Shown one piece after another: positions 43,150 to 51,324 of a DNA stretch of 64,000 bases; the first letter of the stretch is position 1; each line of letters begins with the position of its first letter. A program made the translations under genes and the position numbers. The notes under the pieces were generated by a model. The model worked only from the letters and a program-made list of their open reading frames with translations. It made no database searches and was not told where the DNA came from. Origin of the DNA: Adhaeribacter soli (GTDB lineage: Bacteria > Bacteroidota > Bacteroidia > Cytophagales > Hymenobacteraceae); assembly GCF_008727925.1 (NCBI RefSeq), contig NZ_VTWT01000007.1, positions 1 to 64,000 on the forward strand, in the 5' to 3' direction.

Positions 43150-44502
43150 TTATTCTGCTTGTTTTTCTTCTTCCTTAAGAGGCAAGATCCAGACATACGA
43201 TTTCAAGCTTCTTTTCTCGGCGGCTAAATTCACGTCGGGGTTTATAAAAACCTGTCCGCTCCGGCCGTTCAAGCTGTTCTGACTGCCTACATACACCTGC
43301 ACATGTTTATGGCCTTTCCGTTCGTATTCTTCCGCCAGAAAATGCGCAAATTGTAATATCAGATCGGGCTGGTCGGCCATTTTGCGGATCTGGTTTTCGG
43401 TAAGGTAATCGGAAGTATTTATGGAAAAGCGCTGCTGCTGCGGCCCGGGAACAATAACCAGGAAATTGGTGAAGCCGGATTTGGCGCGAAGCATCATGTG
43501 CCACGAGAATTTGTGCCCTTCTTCGGTCCAGTTTACTTTGCCGGGGTAAAGGAAATGCCGGAACGGAATGAAGAGCTGCAAGGCCGCATACGTCAGCAGG
43601 CTGTAAGTAAGCAGGTTTTTATAACGGAAAGCATACGGTTTCGGCGTAATTTCACCCTTAAAGGCCGGAATGAATTTGCAGAAGAACGGCAGTTTGCGTG
43701 GCCACGACGGGCTGAAATAAAGGCTCGTAAGCGTAAGCGAAAACCAGGGGAACGTGGCCAAGCCGAAGATCAGGACATTCGACAAATGGAACATGGCCGC
43801 CAGAGTGAAGCCCAGCCAGCGGGTGCGGCGGTACAAGAGTAAGGGCGCAAACAGCAGATCGAATACCAAGCCGGCATAACTCATGATCCAGGGTGTGACT
43901 TCGTGCGCCAGCACTCCGCCAATTACCGGTTTGTCTGCTTTGTAGCTCATCCAGAGTTTTAATGGCCGGGCTAAAAGCCAGTCTTCGTGCAGTTTGGCCA
44001 GGCCGGCATAAAAGTAAACCACGCTTATCTGGAACAAAAGCAGGTATACGGTCCAGGCGGGTGTCCAGCTTCGTTTCAATTCTGGTTTACGCCAGACATC
44101 TACGGAAAAAGCGCGGTGCGCCGGCAAAAACATGAGCCAGAAGCAAAGCAGGCAATACAGGTAGAAGTGGTTTACGAATTCGGTTTCCTCCATTAAAAAC
44201 AGTAAGGAATACCCGATAAAAAGTACCACCGTGGAAATGCGGTAAAAGGCCCCCGCGGCTACAAAGAATCCGGCTAAAATAGTAACCGCCCAGAGCGCAT
44301 ACATGCCCGTTTCCGGAAAAGGCTTCAGCCAGGGAAAGAACAAGTACGAAAAATTGAATCTGGGCTGAATGTAATTCAGGTAATCGCCGGTGAAGAACTG
44401 GTTTATTTGTTCGGCAGAAAGCAACATGCCCGCCACGATCCGGAAAAAGGCCAGCGAAGCAATGTCTATGGGTTTAAAAAGAATTTCTTTCAGGCGCTGC
44501 AT
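43150..44502 (-). CDS. HTTM-domain protein (vitamin K-dependent gamma-carboxylase-like)
   Basis: A 450-residue polytopic inner-membrane protein. About 1-290 is the HTTM domain of the VKGC superfamily: PIDIASLAFFRIVAGMLLSA, then several helices including YLLLFQISVVYFYAGLAKLH (the conserved YF.AGLAK motif) and AAMFHLSNVLIFGLATFPWF. The C-terminal ~150 residues are soluble, probably periplasmic (NWTEEGHKFSWHMMLRAKSG). Animal relatives carboxylate glutamates; bacterial members are mostly uncharacterised. Monocistronic. Confidence 0.85.
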   Translation of the reverse strand: MQRLKEILFKPIDIASLAFFRIVAGMLLSAEQINQFFTGDYLNYIQPRFNFSYLFFPWLKPFPETGMYALWAVTILAGFFVAAGAFYRISTVVLFIGYSLLFLMEETEFVNHFYLYCLLCFWLMFLPAHRAFSVDVWRKPELKRSWTPAWTVYLLLFQISVVYFYAGLAKLHEDWLLARPLKLWMSYKADKPVIGGVLAHEVTPWIMSYAGLVFDLLFAPLLLYRRTRWLGFTLAAMFHLSNVLIFGLATFPWFSLTLTSLYFSPSWPRKLPFFCKFIPAFKGEITPKPYAFRYKNLLTYSLLTYAALQLFIPFRHFLYPGKVNWTEEGHKFSWHMMLRAKSGFTNFLVIVPGPQQQRFSINTSDYLTENQIRKMADQPDLILQFAHFLAEEYERKGHKHVQVYVGSQNSLNGRSGQVFINPDVNLAAEKRSLKSYVWILPLKEEEKQAE

Positions 44503-44547
44503 ACGTGGCCGAAGTTACGGGTTTTACGCGGAAGTTTCGATTGTGCT

Positions 44548-44580
44548 AAACCTCACAGGTTTTGGAAACCTGTGAGGTTT
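44548..44580. terminator. terminator palindrome, family C copy 3
   Basis: Arms AAACCTCACAGGTTT (44548-44562) and their complement (44566-44580) around a TGG loop. It ends the leftward gene at 44591 and stands before the start of the HTTM gene. Confidence 0.8.
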
Positions 44581-44590
44581 TCCATGTGAA

Positions 44591-45094
44591 CTATTGCGCT
44601 ACCGGCCAAGCTTGCTTTAACGCTTCGGCGGCAGCTTCCGGCTTTTGCGTGCCGATAAGCAGTTTTTTGCCGCTTTTGAATACGATCTGCATGCCCATGT
44701 CTCCGGTAACGTTGTACGCTTTTCCACCGAAACCATAGCGCCAGCCCCAACCGCCGAATTCACTAACCGGACTATATTGACGCACGTAGATCTGCTCTAT
44801 TTCCGGCCAGGAAAATTGCCGGAATTTTAAGTGAAGCGGAAATAATTTTACGGCAATGCCGCCTTCCGTTATCCGGGTTTCGAGCCGGAGAAGCATGAAC
44901 AAAGCCACCGTCGGAATAATCACGACCAGGGCAAGCACCAGTCCGGTACTGGTGGCGGCGTCCGCAAAAGGTTCGGGTTTCTGTAATTCGTGGTATAACC
45001 CAAAAAATGGGATGAATGCTGAAAAGATCAGAAGCAGCCAGAGCCACCATTGTTTAAAGCGTTGCGTTTCGGAAAAAAGGATCTTTGCTGCCAT
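44591..45094 (-). CDS. hypothetical membrane protein with PH-like domain
   Basis: A 167-residue protein with two membrane helices near the N-terminus (WWLWLLLIFSAFIPFFGLYH and GLVLALVVIIPTVALFMLL). The following ~95 residues look like a bacterial PH-type sandwich: LETRITEGGIAVKLFPLHLK, FSWPEIEQIYVRQYSPVSEF, a glycine/aromatic loop and GMQIVFKSGKKLLIGTQKPE, ending in a helix (AAAEALKQAW). Such membrane PH-like proteins are of unknown role. It is monocistronic on the minus strand. Confidence 0.7.
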   Translation of the reverse strand: MAAKILFSETQRFKQWWLWLLLIFSAFIPFFGLYHELQKPEPFADAATSTGLVLALVVIIPTVALFMLLRLETRITEGGIAVKLFPLHLKFRQFSWPEIEQIYVRQYSPVSEFGGWGWRYGFGGKAYNVTGDMGMQIVFKSGKKLLIGTQKPEAAAEALKQAWPVAQ

Positions 45095-45436
45095 GCTTTC
45101 AAGATAACAATTCCCGGCTTTCTGTACAAATCACTTGATGTTTTCTGGCCTGTTTTATTCCTGCAGGGTAATTCCAGCGTTTCGGCTTTTTGCTGTTTCG
45201 GACATCTCTGGCCGAAACCATTTTTGTTGCGGATATCCTCTTCCGCGTGCTAAAAATACGGCGACAAGGATGTCCCCGGCAGGATTCTTCCGGACAGAGA
45301 TGTCCGGAAGAGCGGGAGCGGTTAGGATGTCCCGAAGAGTTTTTTAAGAGCTTTTTAAATTGGTGGCACCTGGATATAATCCCTCTTTTCGTTAAAATAA
45401 CGGGTTTAGCGGCATGGTTACAGGAACAGCATTGCA
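45095..45436. other. gene-free stretch with small dyads
   Basis: No credible coding frame. It holds several fragments built from TTCGGACAT/ATGTCCG-type sequence, the best being the 45287-45310 palindrome, and resembles the centre of the 39715-39846 element. Confidence 0.5.
45287..45310. repeat. short palindrome
   Basis: Arms CTTCCGGACA (45287-45296) and TGTCCGGAAG (45301-45310) around GAGA, within the gap between the PH-like and DUF6929-like genes. Confidence 0.65.
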
Positions 45437-46435
45437 TTAAAACCTTAATCGAATTTCCAGGATCTTGGAGCCGCCTTTATCATCGTCGGTCAGCGCAAAC
45501 GCGCGTATAGTACCGTCCGTTTCCGTACCGGCGTATTCGATCGATTCCACTTTTTCGATAACCGCCTTTCCTTTAGAGTCAGTTAGTAAGGCTACTGCCT
45601 GTACCGGCTCCGTTTCTAATTTATCCAGATTCAGGATGCCGATAAAGCTGCCCAGAATTTCACCGTCGGCGATCCAGTTTTGGGTATTTTCTACTGAAGC
45701 GGTGAACAATAGTTTGTTCTCATTTCCTAACTGGCAAGCGCCGGAAAGCCCGGGAACTACGCCTTGAATATTGGGAAGCTGAAGTCGATAAGTTTTCATT
45801 TGCGGATTCTGGCCGGTGGGTTTTTCCGTTATAAAGGCTATCGTTTCCCGCCAGTTCAGTTGTACCAATACGTTGTGCCCGCGGTTAAACAAGTAAAGGT
45901 ATTCGCCGGCCAGTGCACTGGCTTCCACGTTCATGTCGGCATTCGTTAGCTTAGCAGTAGTTTTTATTAATTCGTATAAAGGTTTTAAAGAATAGGTTTT
46001 CGGATTTTGCAGGTTATCCAGTGCCACTACCAGTAGCGAATCCCGCTCCGGCGATTTGCTGCCCGAACCGAAAGCCACCAGACACTTTTTGCCGGCAATT
46101 TCTCCAATTAGGGCGCTTTCATAATCCGGTTTCAGGGCTTTGGGGATCCGGAAATCGGTAAAACCGGTGGTATTGCTGATTGGAAATTTCTGCCCCTGGT
46201 CGAACCTCCGCGACAAACGGAAAAAGTAAGGCGAATCGTCGGTAATGATAAAGGCATGTTCGCCGTAAAATACGAGTCCCGAACCCGAAGGAATGGAATC
46301 GAGCACGGTTTCTTTTTGAACGATGGCGGTAAACTTAGCGGACATTTTTTCTTCGGGCGCTTTCTTTTCGTTGGCCGATTTGCAGCCGGAAAACAGTAGA
46401 GAACTAAAGCAGAAAACTAAAAGCAACTGTTTCAT
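45437..46435 (-). CDS. hypothetical lipoprotein (DUF6929-like)
   Basis: A 332-residue lipoprotein (signal LLVFCFSSLLFSGC, lipid cysteine 18). The mature protein is beta-rich with blade-like segments (GSGLVFYGEHAFIITDDSPY, KKCLVAFGSGSKSPERDSLL, ASALAGEYLYLFNRGHNVLV, VESIEYAGTETDGTIRAFAL), suggesting a beta-propeller. I associate it with DUF6929, from memory and with limited certainty. It is transcribed alone, and its promoter lies next to the terminator of the AhpD-like gene. Confidence 0.7.
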   Translation of the reverse strand: MKQLLLVFCFSSLLFSGCKSANEKKAPEEKMSAKFTAIVQKETVLDSIPSGSGLVFYGEHAFIITDDSPYFFRLSRRFDQGQKFPISNTTGFTDFRIPKALKPDYESALIGEIAGKKCLVAFGSGSKSPERDSLLVVALDNLQNPKTYSLKPLYELIKTTAKLTNADMNVEASALAGEYLYLFNRGHNVLVQLNWRETIAFITEKPTGQNPQMKTYRLQLPNIQGVVPGLSGACQLGNENKLLFTASVENTQNWIADGEILGSFIGILNLDKLETEPVQAVALLTDSKGKAVIEKVESIEYAGTETDGTIRAFALTDDDKGGSKILEIRLRF

Positions 46436-46501
46436 TTAATAGCATTTTTAAGAATAGTATTAACTGCCGTTTACGGAATTAAGTTAGCCTGAAACAAAAA
46501 A

Positions 46502-46525
46502 CACCCTGCCGGTTCTGGCAGGGTG
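46502..46525 (-). terminator. terminator of the AhpD-like gene
   Basis: Stem CACCCTGCC (46502-46510) with GGCAGGGTG (46517-46525); on the minus strand it is followed by six T's. It lies 40 bp past the stop of the AhpD-like gene. Confidence 0.83.
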
Positions 46526-46565
46526 CTTCGCTTGTACTTAACGATTCAGGTGAGAGGCCGAATGG

Positions 46566-47150
46566 TTAGAACAGGTTAATAAAGCCTTTTACCACCGCCG
46601 TCAGGCGAATGGCATCGTAAATGCGGGCTTCGGTGGCGCCGTGCTGCATTACGCTTTGCTCGTGAGCATTCACGCACATTTCGCAACCGTTCACCGCCGA
46701 GATAGCCAGACTAGTGAGCTCAAAGAATTCCTTGCCCAGTACCGGGTTCATCATGATGCTCATTTTGATGCCGGCCGGCGTCTGGTTGTAATATTCTTTG
46801 TTCGTGAAGTGGCGGAAACGGTAGAAAATGTTGTTCACGTTCATGAGCGAAACCAGGGCAAACAACTCGGTAATCTCTTCCGAAGTAGCGCCCTCGCCGG
46901 CGGCAAGCTGGCTGAAAGTAAGCTTCAGGTTTTCGTGTTTCTCGTTTATAGCCACCGCCAGCGCCAGCAGATAGCTTTCTTTTTTCGTCAGGTTGGCATA
47001 GGAAAGCGCATTGTTCAGGTTAATGCGTAAATCTCTCAGGTAACGGTGGTCTTTATCGGCCAGTAATTGTACGCCGTCGTTTAGCGGAGCTTCGGTCAGG
47101 TTATAGTCCTGCAGCAAACGCTCCAGCGTTTCATTTTTTATATCGAGCAT
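46566..47150 (-). CDS. AhpD-like carboxymuconolactone decarboxylase family protein
   Basis: A 194-residue AhpD-fold protein that probably reduces the adjacent peroxiredoxin. The redox motif is CEMC (C156, C159) with H163 in NGCEMCVNAHEQSV, the CxxC..H arrangement of AhpD. The fold is two copies of a helical domain. Its gene follows the peroxiredoxin on the same strand after about 105 bp, and OxyR is divergent upstream, so a peroxide-inducible unit is likely. The AhpF flavoprotein is not nearby, which fits reduction through AhpD. Confidence 0.9.
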   Translation of the reverse strand: MLDIKNETLERLLQDYNLTEAPLNDGVQLLADKDHRYLRDLRINLNNALSYANLTKKESYLLALAVAINEKHENLKLTFSQLAAGEGATSEEITELFALVSLMNVNNIFYRFRHFTNKEYYNQTPAGIKMSIMMNPVLGKEFFELTSLAISAVNGCEMCVNAHEQSVMQHGATEARIYDAIRLTAVVKGFINLF

Positions 47151-47160
47151 GATGTTAATT

Positions 47161-47250
47161 TGAAGATTTGAAAATTTGGAAATTTGAAGATGAAGCTGGT
47201 TTTGAAATCTGGAGATGGAAGAATCATTTGCAAATCTTCACATCTCCAAA
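47161..47250. repeat. AATTTG-rich imperfect inverted repeat
   Basis: Successive GATTTGAAAATTTGG units face CAAATCTTCACATCTCC units in the AhpD-peroxiredoxin gap. Similar one-sided runs occur at about 26840-26885 before the 3HCDH-type gene. Their role is unknown. Confidence 0.5.
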
Positions 47251-47255
47251 TCAGA

Positions 47256-47810
47256 TTAAGCTTCTATCGTTGCTTCGCCTTTTTGCCAGTTGCATGGGCA
47301 GAGCTCGTCGGTTTGCAGGGCGTCGAGCACGCGGAGCACTTCGTTCACGTTACGGCCTACGTTCAGGTCGTTTACGCTCACCCACCGGATAATGCCTTGC
47401 GGGTCAACAATGAAGGTTGCGCGTAAAGCAACTTTCTCGTGCTGCTCCAGAATGCCCAGCTCTTCGGCTAAAGATTTGGAAGTGTCGGCCAGCATCGGGA
47501 AACGTAGGTCGCGTAGGTCGTCGTGGTCTTTACGCCAGGCTACGTGCACAAATTCGTTGTCGGTAGAAGCGCCGATCAGTTGCGCATCGCGGTCTACAAA
47601 ATCCAGGTAATGCTTGTTGAACTCGGCAATTTCGGTAGGACAAACAAACGTAAAGTCTTTCGGCCACCAGAACATTACGAGCCACTTGCCTGAAGCTTTA
47701 ATTTCTTCGGAGTTCAGTTCATAAAATTCCTTGCCGTTCTCGATAGAAACTGCTGCCGTTTTTTTGAAATCAGGAAAGGTAGAGCCGATGGATAAGATTC
47801 TGTTTTGCAT
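47256..47810 (-). CDS. AhpC-like peroxiredoxin
   Basis: A 184-residue 2-Cys-type peroxidase reducing hydrogen and organic peroxides. The peroxidatic cysteine is C57 in DFTFVCPTEI; C171 and C173 in ELCPCNW are candidates for resolution. Other family marks: GASTDNEFVHVAWRKDH and ALRATFIVDPQGIIRW. The AhpD-like gene follows it, and oxyR is divergent, 431 bp away. A candidate promoter and an OxyR-like dyad lie upstream. The gene is alkyl hydroperoxide reductase C-like, but I give no symbol because several related subfamilies exist. Confidence 0.93.
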   Translation of the reverse strand: MQNRILSIGSTFPDFKKTAAVSIENGKEFYELNSEEIKASGKWLVMFWWPKDFTFVCPTEIAEFNKHYLDFVDRDAQLIGASTDNEFVHVAWRKDHDDLRDLRFPMLADTSKSLAEELGILEQHEKVALRATFIVDPQGIIRWVSVNDLNVGRNVNEVLRVLDALQTDELCPCNWQKGEATIEA

Positions 47811-47842
47811 GGTTTATATATGTTTTTTGGTTTCTGATGATG

Positions 47843-47874
47843 CAAAATTGCAGCCTTTCCGTTTATCAATCAAA
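47843..47874 (-). promoter_or_regulatory. candidate peroxiredoxin promoter
   Basis: On the minus strand TTTG (47871-47874) is followed after 20 bp by CAATTTTG (47843-47850), close to the -33/-7 pair TTTG and TAnnTTTG. It lies 33 bp before the start codon. Confidence 0.45.
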
Positions 47875-47884
47875 CTGATATTTT

Positions 47885-47898
47885 CTATCTTTGTATAG
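47885..47898. promoter_or_regulatory. possible OxyR half-site dyad
   Basis: CTAT-N6-ATAG (47885-47898), upstream of the candidate peroxiredoxin -33 box. OxyR sites in other bacteria are built from ATAG/CTAT elements, with one spacing base more. It overlaps a TATCTTTG box on the plus strand that could serve oxyR. Confidence 0.4.
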
Positions 47899-47930
47899 AT
47901 GGAATTTATGATGTATGACCCCACCCTAAC

Positions 47931-47951
47931 CCTCCCCTAATTCAGGGGAGG
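47931..47951. repeat. repeat family E, copy 3, in the ahpC-oxyR gap
   Basis: Stem CCTCCCCT (47931-47938) with AGGGGAGG (47944-47951), the same sequence type as the terminators at 23498 and 62646 but standing between divergent genes, where no transcript needs to end. Confidence 0.65.
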
Positions 47952-47976
47952 ACTTTTGATCGGGAATGCGTGAGAA

Positions 47977-48153
47977 AACCACCCCCGGCCCCTCCTTGGA
48001 AAGGAGGGGAGCTATTTTTCTGCAAAATCTTAACTTTTGTAGTTTTATTCCGGCTTTTCCGGAAAGCAAAACGCCAGGTCTAAGGTTAAAAAGTTAATTA
48101 GGAACAGTACCGAAAAGCTCCCCTCCTTTTCAAGGAGGGGTTCGGGGGTGGTT
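47977..48153. mobile_element. 177-bp inverted-repeat element D, copy 1
   Basis: Ends of about 40 bp: AACCACCCCCGGCCCCTCC at left, its counterpart GGAGGGGTTCGGGGGTGGTT at right, each with an inner CTCC..GGAGGGGAGCT hairpin. The interior has no gene but resembles copies 2 and 3 (60790-60971, 62373-62559): ttttctgc, then tagttttattcc, then ggcttttccggaaag. Copy 1 is the most diverged and lies between the peroxiredoxin and oxyR genes. Confidence 0.75.
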
Positions 48154-48241
48154 GCCCACGTAAGCCAATCAAAGGTCCTCCACCTAAGTTCTGGGAGGCG
48201 GGCCAACAATTTAACAATTCAGCTTTGTAGCAATTTAAAAT

Positions 48242-49174
48242 ATGAACCTGCAACAATTAGAATACATCGTAGCCGTAGACCGGTACCGGCATTTTGCCCG
48301 GGCGGCGGAGAACAGCTTTGTCACCCAGCCTACGCTTAGCATGATGATCCAGAAGCTGGAAGAGGAACTGGGAATCAAGATCTTCGACCGGAAAAAACAA
48401 CCCGTGGTGCCAACCCGAGAGGGCGAGGAAATTATTATGCGGGCGAAACAGGTACTGGCGGAAGTGGCACATTTAAAGGAATATGCCGCCGAGCTGAAGG
48501 GCGAAGTTACCGGCGAACTGCATCTGGGTATTATCCCGACGCTGGCGCCTTATTTACTGCCTTTGTTTTTAAGAAGCTTTTCGCAACGCCACCCAAACCT
48601 GAAGATCTACATCAAGGAAATGGTAACCAACGATATCATTTTAAAGCTGAAAACAGGGGAGCTGGACATGGGCATTCTGGCAACGCCACTGCACGAAGAA
48701 CAATTAAAGGAGCACCCGTTATTTTACGAGGAGTTCTTTGCTTATGCCTCTAAAAGCGAGAAGCTGAGCGCGAAAAAGTACCTGGCACCGAAAGAAATAA
48801 ACCTGGAGAATCTGTGGTTGCTGGAGGAAGGGCATTGTCTCCGGAACCAGGTATTCAACTTATGCGAACTGAAGAAACAGGAAGCGGAACGCGATAACTT
48901 GCACTACGAAGCCGGGAGTATTGAAACGCTGATAAACCTGGTAGATAAATACGAAGGCCTGACCATTATTCCGCATTTTGCCATCCTGAATTTAACGCCC
49001 GGCCAGAAAGAAAAAGTGCGTGAATTTGCCGAGCCGAAACCAGTGCGCGAAATCAGTTTGGTGGTGTCGGAATCGTACCCGCGGCGGAAACTGGTGCAGG
49101 AATTACAGGCGGTTATTAAGCAGGTGGTGCCGTTCGGGCAGGACTCTCAGAAACGGAGCGTGCTGGATATTTAA
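48242..49174 (+). CDS. oxyR: hydrogen-peroxide-sensing LysR-type regulator OxyR
   Basis: A 310-residue LysR-type activator. The N-terminal helix-turn-helix is at about 3-60 (QQLEYIVAVDRYRHFARAAE, TQPTLSMMIQKLEEELG). The sensor domain carries EEGHCLRNQVFNLCEL with cysteines at exactly 199 and 208, the positions of the redox pair in E. coli OxyR. GDM-like EELDMGILATP and the effector core follow the family. It is divergent from the AhpC-like peroxiredoxin, its expected target. A 177-bp mobile-type element separates the two. Confidence 0.93.
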   Translation: MNLQQLEYIVAVDRYRHFARAAENSFVTQPTLSMMIQKLEEELGIKIFDRKKQPVVPTREGEEIIMRAKQVLAEVAHLKEYAAELKGEVTGELHLGIIPTLAPYLLPLFLRSFSQRHPNLKIYIKEMVTNDIILKLKTGELDMGILATPLHEEQLKEHPLFYEEFFAYASKSEKLSAKKYLAPKEINLENLWLLEEGHCLRNQVFNLCELKKQEAERDNLHYEAGSIETLINLVDKYEGLTIIPHFAILNLTPGQKEKVREFAEPKPVREISLVVSESYPRRKLVQELQAVIKQVVPFGQDSQKRSVLDI

Positions 49175-49378
49175 TTTTCCTCCGGAAACGCTACGGTTTT
49201 GCCCGAAAAAACCATCAGGCGGCAACAAACCAGAAAAAGCAGGGTTTCCTTAAGAGAAGGAGGAATGAATAGTAAGTTGGTGAACTAAAATGACCGTATA
49301 ACCTGAAGGCAAAAGGGTAATTCCCTGAAGCGTAGTCATTTATAGATTTTCAGCCCAGATGCTAATATCCAGATACCA

Positions 49379-50065
49379 ATGTCTTCATACTTAAAACAGA
49401 TCTTCAGGGTATTAGGGAAAACCATTGGTTTTCTATCAGCTTTCCTGCTATTGGTTTTCATGATCGTTACGGCTATCGGGCTTATTCCGGTAAATACTTC
49501 TTTTGCCCAGGCACCGGAAGGGATCGAGATTTACGTGATCGATAATGGTGCGCATACGGATCTGGTGCTGCCGGTAAAAACGCCCGTTATTGACTGGCGA
49601 AACCGTCTGCCCGTTTCCGATTACCGCGCTGTAGACAGCACCTGGCAGTATGTGGCGTTTGGTTGGGGCGACCGCCTTTTTTACATGGAAACTCCGCAGT
49701 GGAAGAACCTGAGGCCGTATGTAGCGCTGCAGGCTGTACTCTGGCCTACGCCCAGCGCAATGCACGTCAATTATATTCGCCGGCGCTTGCAGCCGGATAA
49801 AGATCAGCGGCCGGTTATTTTATCGGAAGCCCAATACGAAAAACTGGTAAACTACATCCTGCATTCGTTTCAGCAACAGGATGGCAGTTTTTTACTTATT
49901 CCTGGCGGCGGCTATTCCGGCGACGATAATTTTTACGAAGCGCACGGCCATTTCTCCTTCCTTAAAACCTGCAACACCTGGACCAACAACGGCTTAAAAG
50001 CCGCCGGCATAGAAACCGCATACTGGGCCATTTTCCCCTGGACGGTGATGAAATACCGGCGGTAG
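49379..50065 (+). CDS. TIGR02117/DUF2459 family protein
   Basis: A 228-residue protein with one N-terminal membrane helix (TIGFLSAFLLLVFMIVTAIG). The soluble part matches DUF2459: EIYVIDNGAHTDLVLPV, VAFGWGDRLFYMETPQW, SAMHVNYIR, YVNYILHSF-like region and HFSFLKTCNTWTNNGLKAAG, where H (in GAHTD) and C (in KTCNTW) look like a papain-fold or NlpC-like pair. In other bacteria these proteins sit near urease or stress genes; function is unestablished. No operon partner. Confidence 0.85.
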   Translation: MSSYLKQIFRVLGKTIGFLSAFLLLVFMIVTAIGLIPVNTSFAQAPEGIEIYVIDNGAHTDLVLPVKTPVIDWRNRLPVSDYRAVDSTWQYVAFGWGDRLFYMETPQWKNLRPYVALQAVLWPTPSAMHVNYIRRRLQPDKDQRPVILSEAQYEKLVNYILHSFQQQDGSFLLIPGGGYSGDDNFYEAHGHFSFLKTCNTWTNNGLKAAGIETAYWAIFPWTVMKYRR

Positions 50066-50306
50066 CTCAATACAGGAATCCGCTTTGCTATTGAATTAGG
50101 AGCTATTTCATAAATAAGAAGCTATCTCATAGCCAGGTGTCATGTTTCGCTGGCGCTACCCATGGCATAATTAGAAACTGCATAAAATATTGCGTCATCC
50201 TGAGCACAGCGAAGGACCTCGTTGGCTCCCGGTAGAGGGTTTACCACTAAATTCCGGCAAGGTCATTCGCTATCGTTACCCATGACATGTTAAAGCAGCA
50301 CGTTCC

Positions 50307-50339
50307 AAACCTGTGAGGTCTCCGAGACCTCACAGGTTT
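50307..50339. terminator. terminator-like palindrome, family C copy 4
   Basis: Arms AAACCTGTGAGGTCTC (50307-50322) and GAGACCTCACAGGTTT (50324-50339). It is about 240 bp past the DUF2459 gene within a 412-bp convergent gap that also holds diverged direct repeats (50147-50168 and 50267-50288, TCGCTxxCGxTACCCATGxCAT). Confidence 0.6.
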
Positions 50340-50447
50340 CTTCCAGCACAGGCCATAGTGAACTTCAGCTGTCATCGCAACTTTAAGAAATTTCTACCCA
50401 AAATTTTCCTAACTCAGGATGACTGCTTTTTTGACTGAATTACTATT

Positions 50448-50472
50448 CATTGCCGTCTGCTTTAGATGACGG
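50448..50472. repeat. element B half-copy
   Basis: One 25-base end of the element at 33940-34067 with one changed base (TTTAGATGACGG for TTTAGCTGACGG). No facing copy is found, so it is a solitary half next to the stop codon of the 50478 gene. Confidence 0.7.
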
Positions 50473-50477
50473 AAAGG

Positions 50478-51245
50478 TTACAAATCCCGGGCCTGCAGCA
50501 GCAAGGCCGCACAGGCATTGGCTAACAGGAATTTCTCGGCCGGCGGCACTTCCTTCAGGTAAACCGTGCCCCGGTCGATTAACGAAACGGCCGCCACCGG
50601 CTCATTTTGCTTGTTGCGGATCTCGTACCCAACCGACCCGATGGGGAAAGCAACCGGACCGTTTTTACCCTGCACTTTATTTACCGGCACAATGGTATAA
50701 TAATTCTCCGGCGACTGCATTAACGAACCGGCATAATTCCGGGAGATCTGGATGGCGCGGTTGTCGAGGATCAGTTGCCAGGGTTGCGTTTCCGGAGCAG
50801 CCAGGATCTGAGCGTAGAACTGGTTGTCGGTATCGATGCCGATGCTGAGAAAATCGAGCATGGTGTTGAGGCCGGAATTGGGGTTGCCGATTACCAGGTC
50901 TTTTATCCGGATGTTGGTGGCGCAGTTTACTTCGGAGGTTTGGTTCTGGTCGCCTTGCAGCTTGAAATGGAACTTCTGCTTTTTGGTGATGTGGTTAAAA
51001 CCCACGCCGGAATCGCCGATAAAAACGCCCGAAAGCCCCTGGGTGCCCTTCGTCCAGGAACGTTTTACTTCCCGGGTCTGGAAATCGCCGAAAGCCAGTT
51101 GCTGCTGCTTAAACAAGGGCTTTTTATTCGTAACGGCGTATTCTTTTTTCTCCGGCCACTGGCTGTCGTTCAGGGCAATTTTTACGGGCGTGCAGCCGGC
51201 GAAAAGCGCGGCAAAAAGGAGGGAGGCAAGCAATACTTTTTTCAT
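50478..51245 (-). CDS. hypothetical lipoprotein
   Basis: A 255-residue lipoprotein. I start at the ATG complementing 51243-51245, giving MKKVLLASLLFAALFAGC with the lipid cysteine at 18; an ATG at 51260 adds five residues. Features: basic KKPLFKQQQLAFGDFQTREV, a middle predicted beta-rich (KQKFHFKLQGDQNQTSEVN), and a C-terminal part with IGSVGYEIRNKQNEPVAAVS followed by LIDRGTVYLKEV, and an alanine/leucine helix. No family recognised. Monocistronic. Confidence 0.6.
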   Translation of the reverse strand: MKKVLLASLLFAALFAGCTPVKIALNDSQWPEKKEYAVTNKKPLFKQQQLAFGDFQTREVKRSWTKGTQGLSGVFIGDSGVGFNHITKKQKFHFKLQGDQNQTSEVNCATNIRIKDLVIGNPNSGLNTMLDFLSIGIDTDNQFYAQILAAPETQPWQLILDNRAIQISRNYAGSLMQSPENYYTIVPVNKVQGKNGPVAFPIGSVGYEIRNKQNEPVAAVSLIDRGTVYLKEVPPAEKFLLANACAALLLQARDL

Positions 51246-51324
51246 CGGAAACAGTAGCATTTCTTAGGTATTTAACGCTGAGACAATATCTGAAGGCTGT
51301 ACCCTTAAAGCTGAAAGGAAGAAT

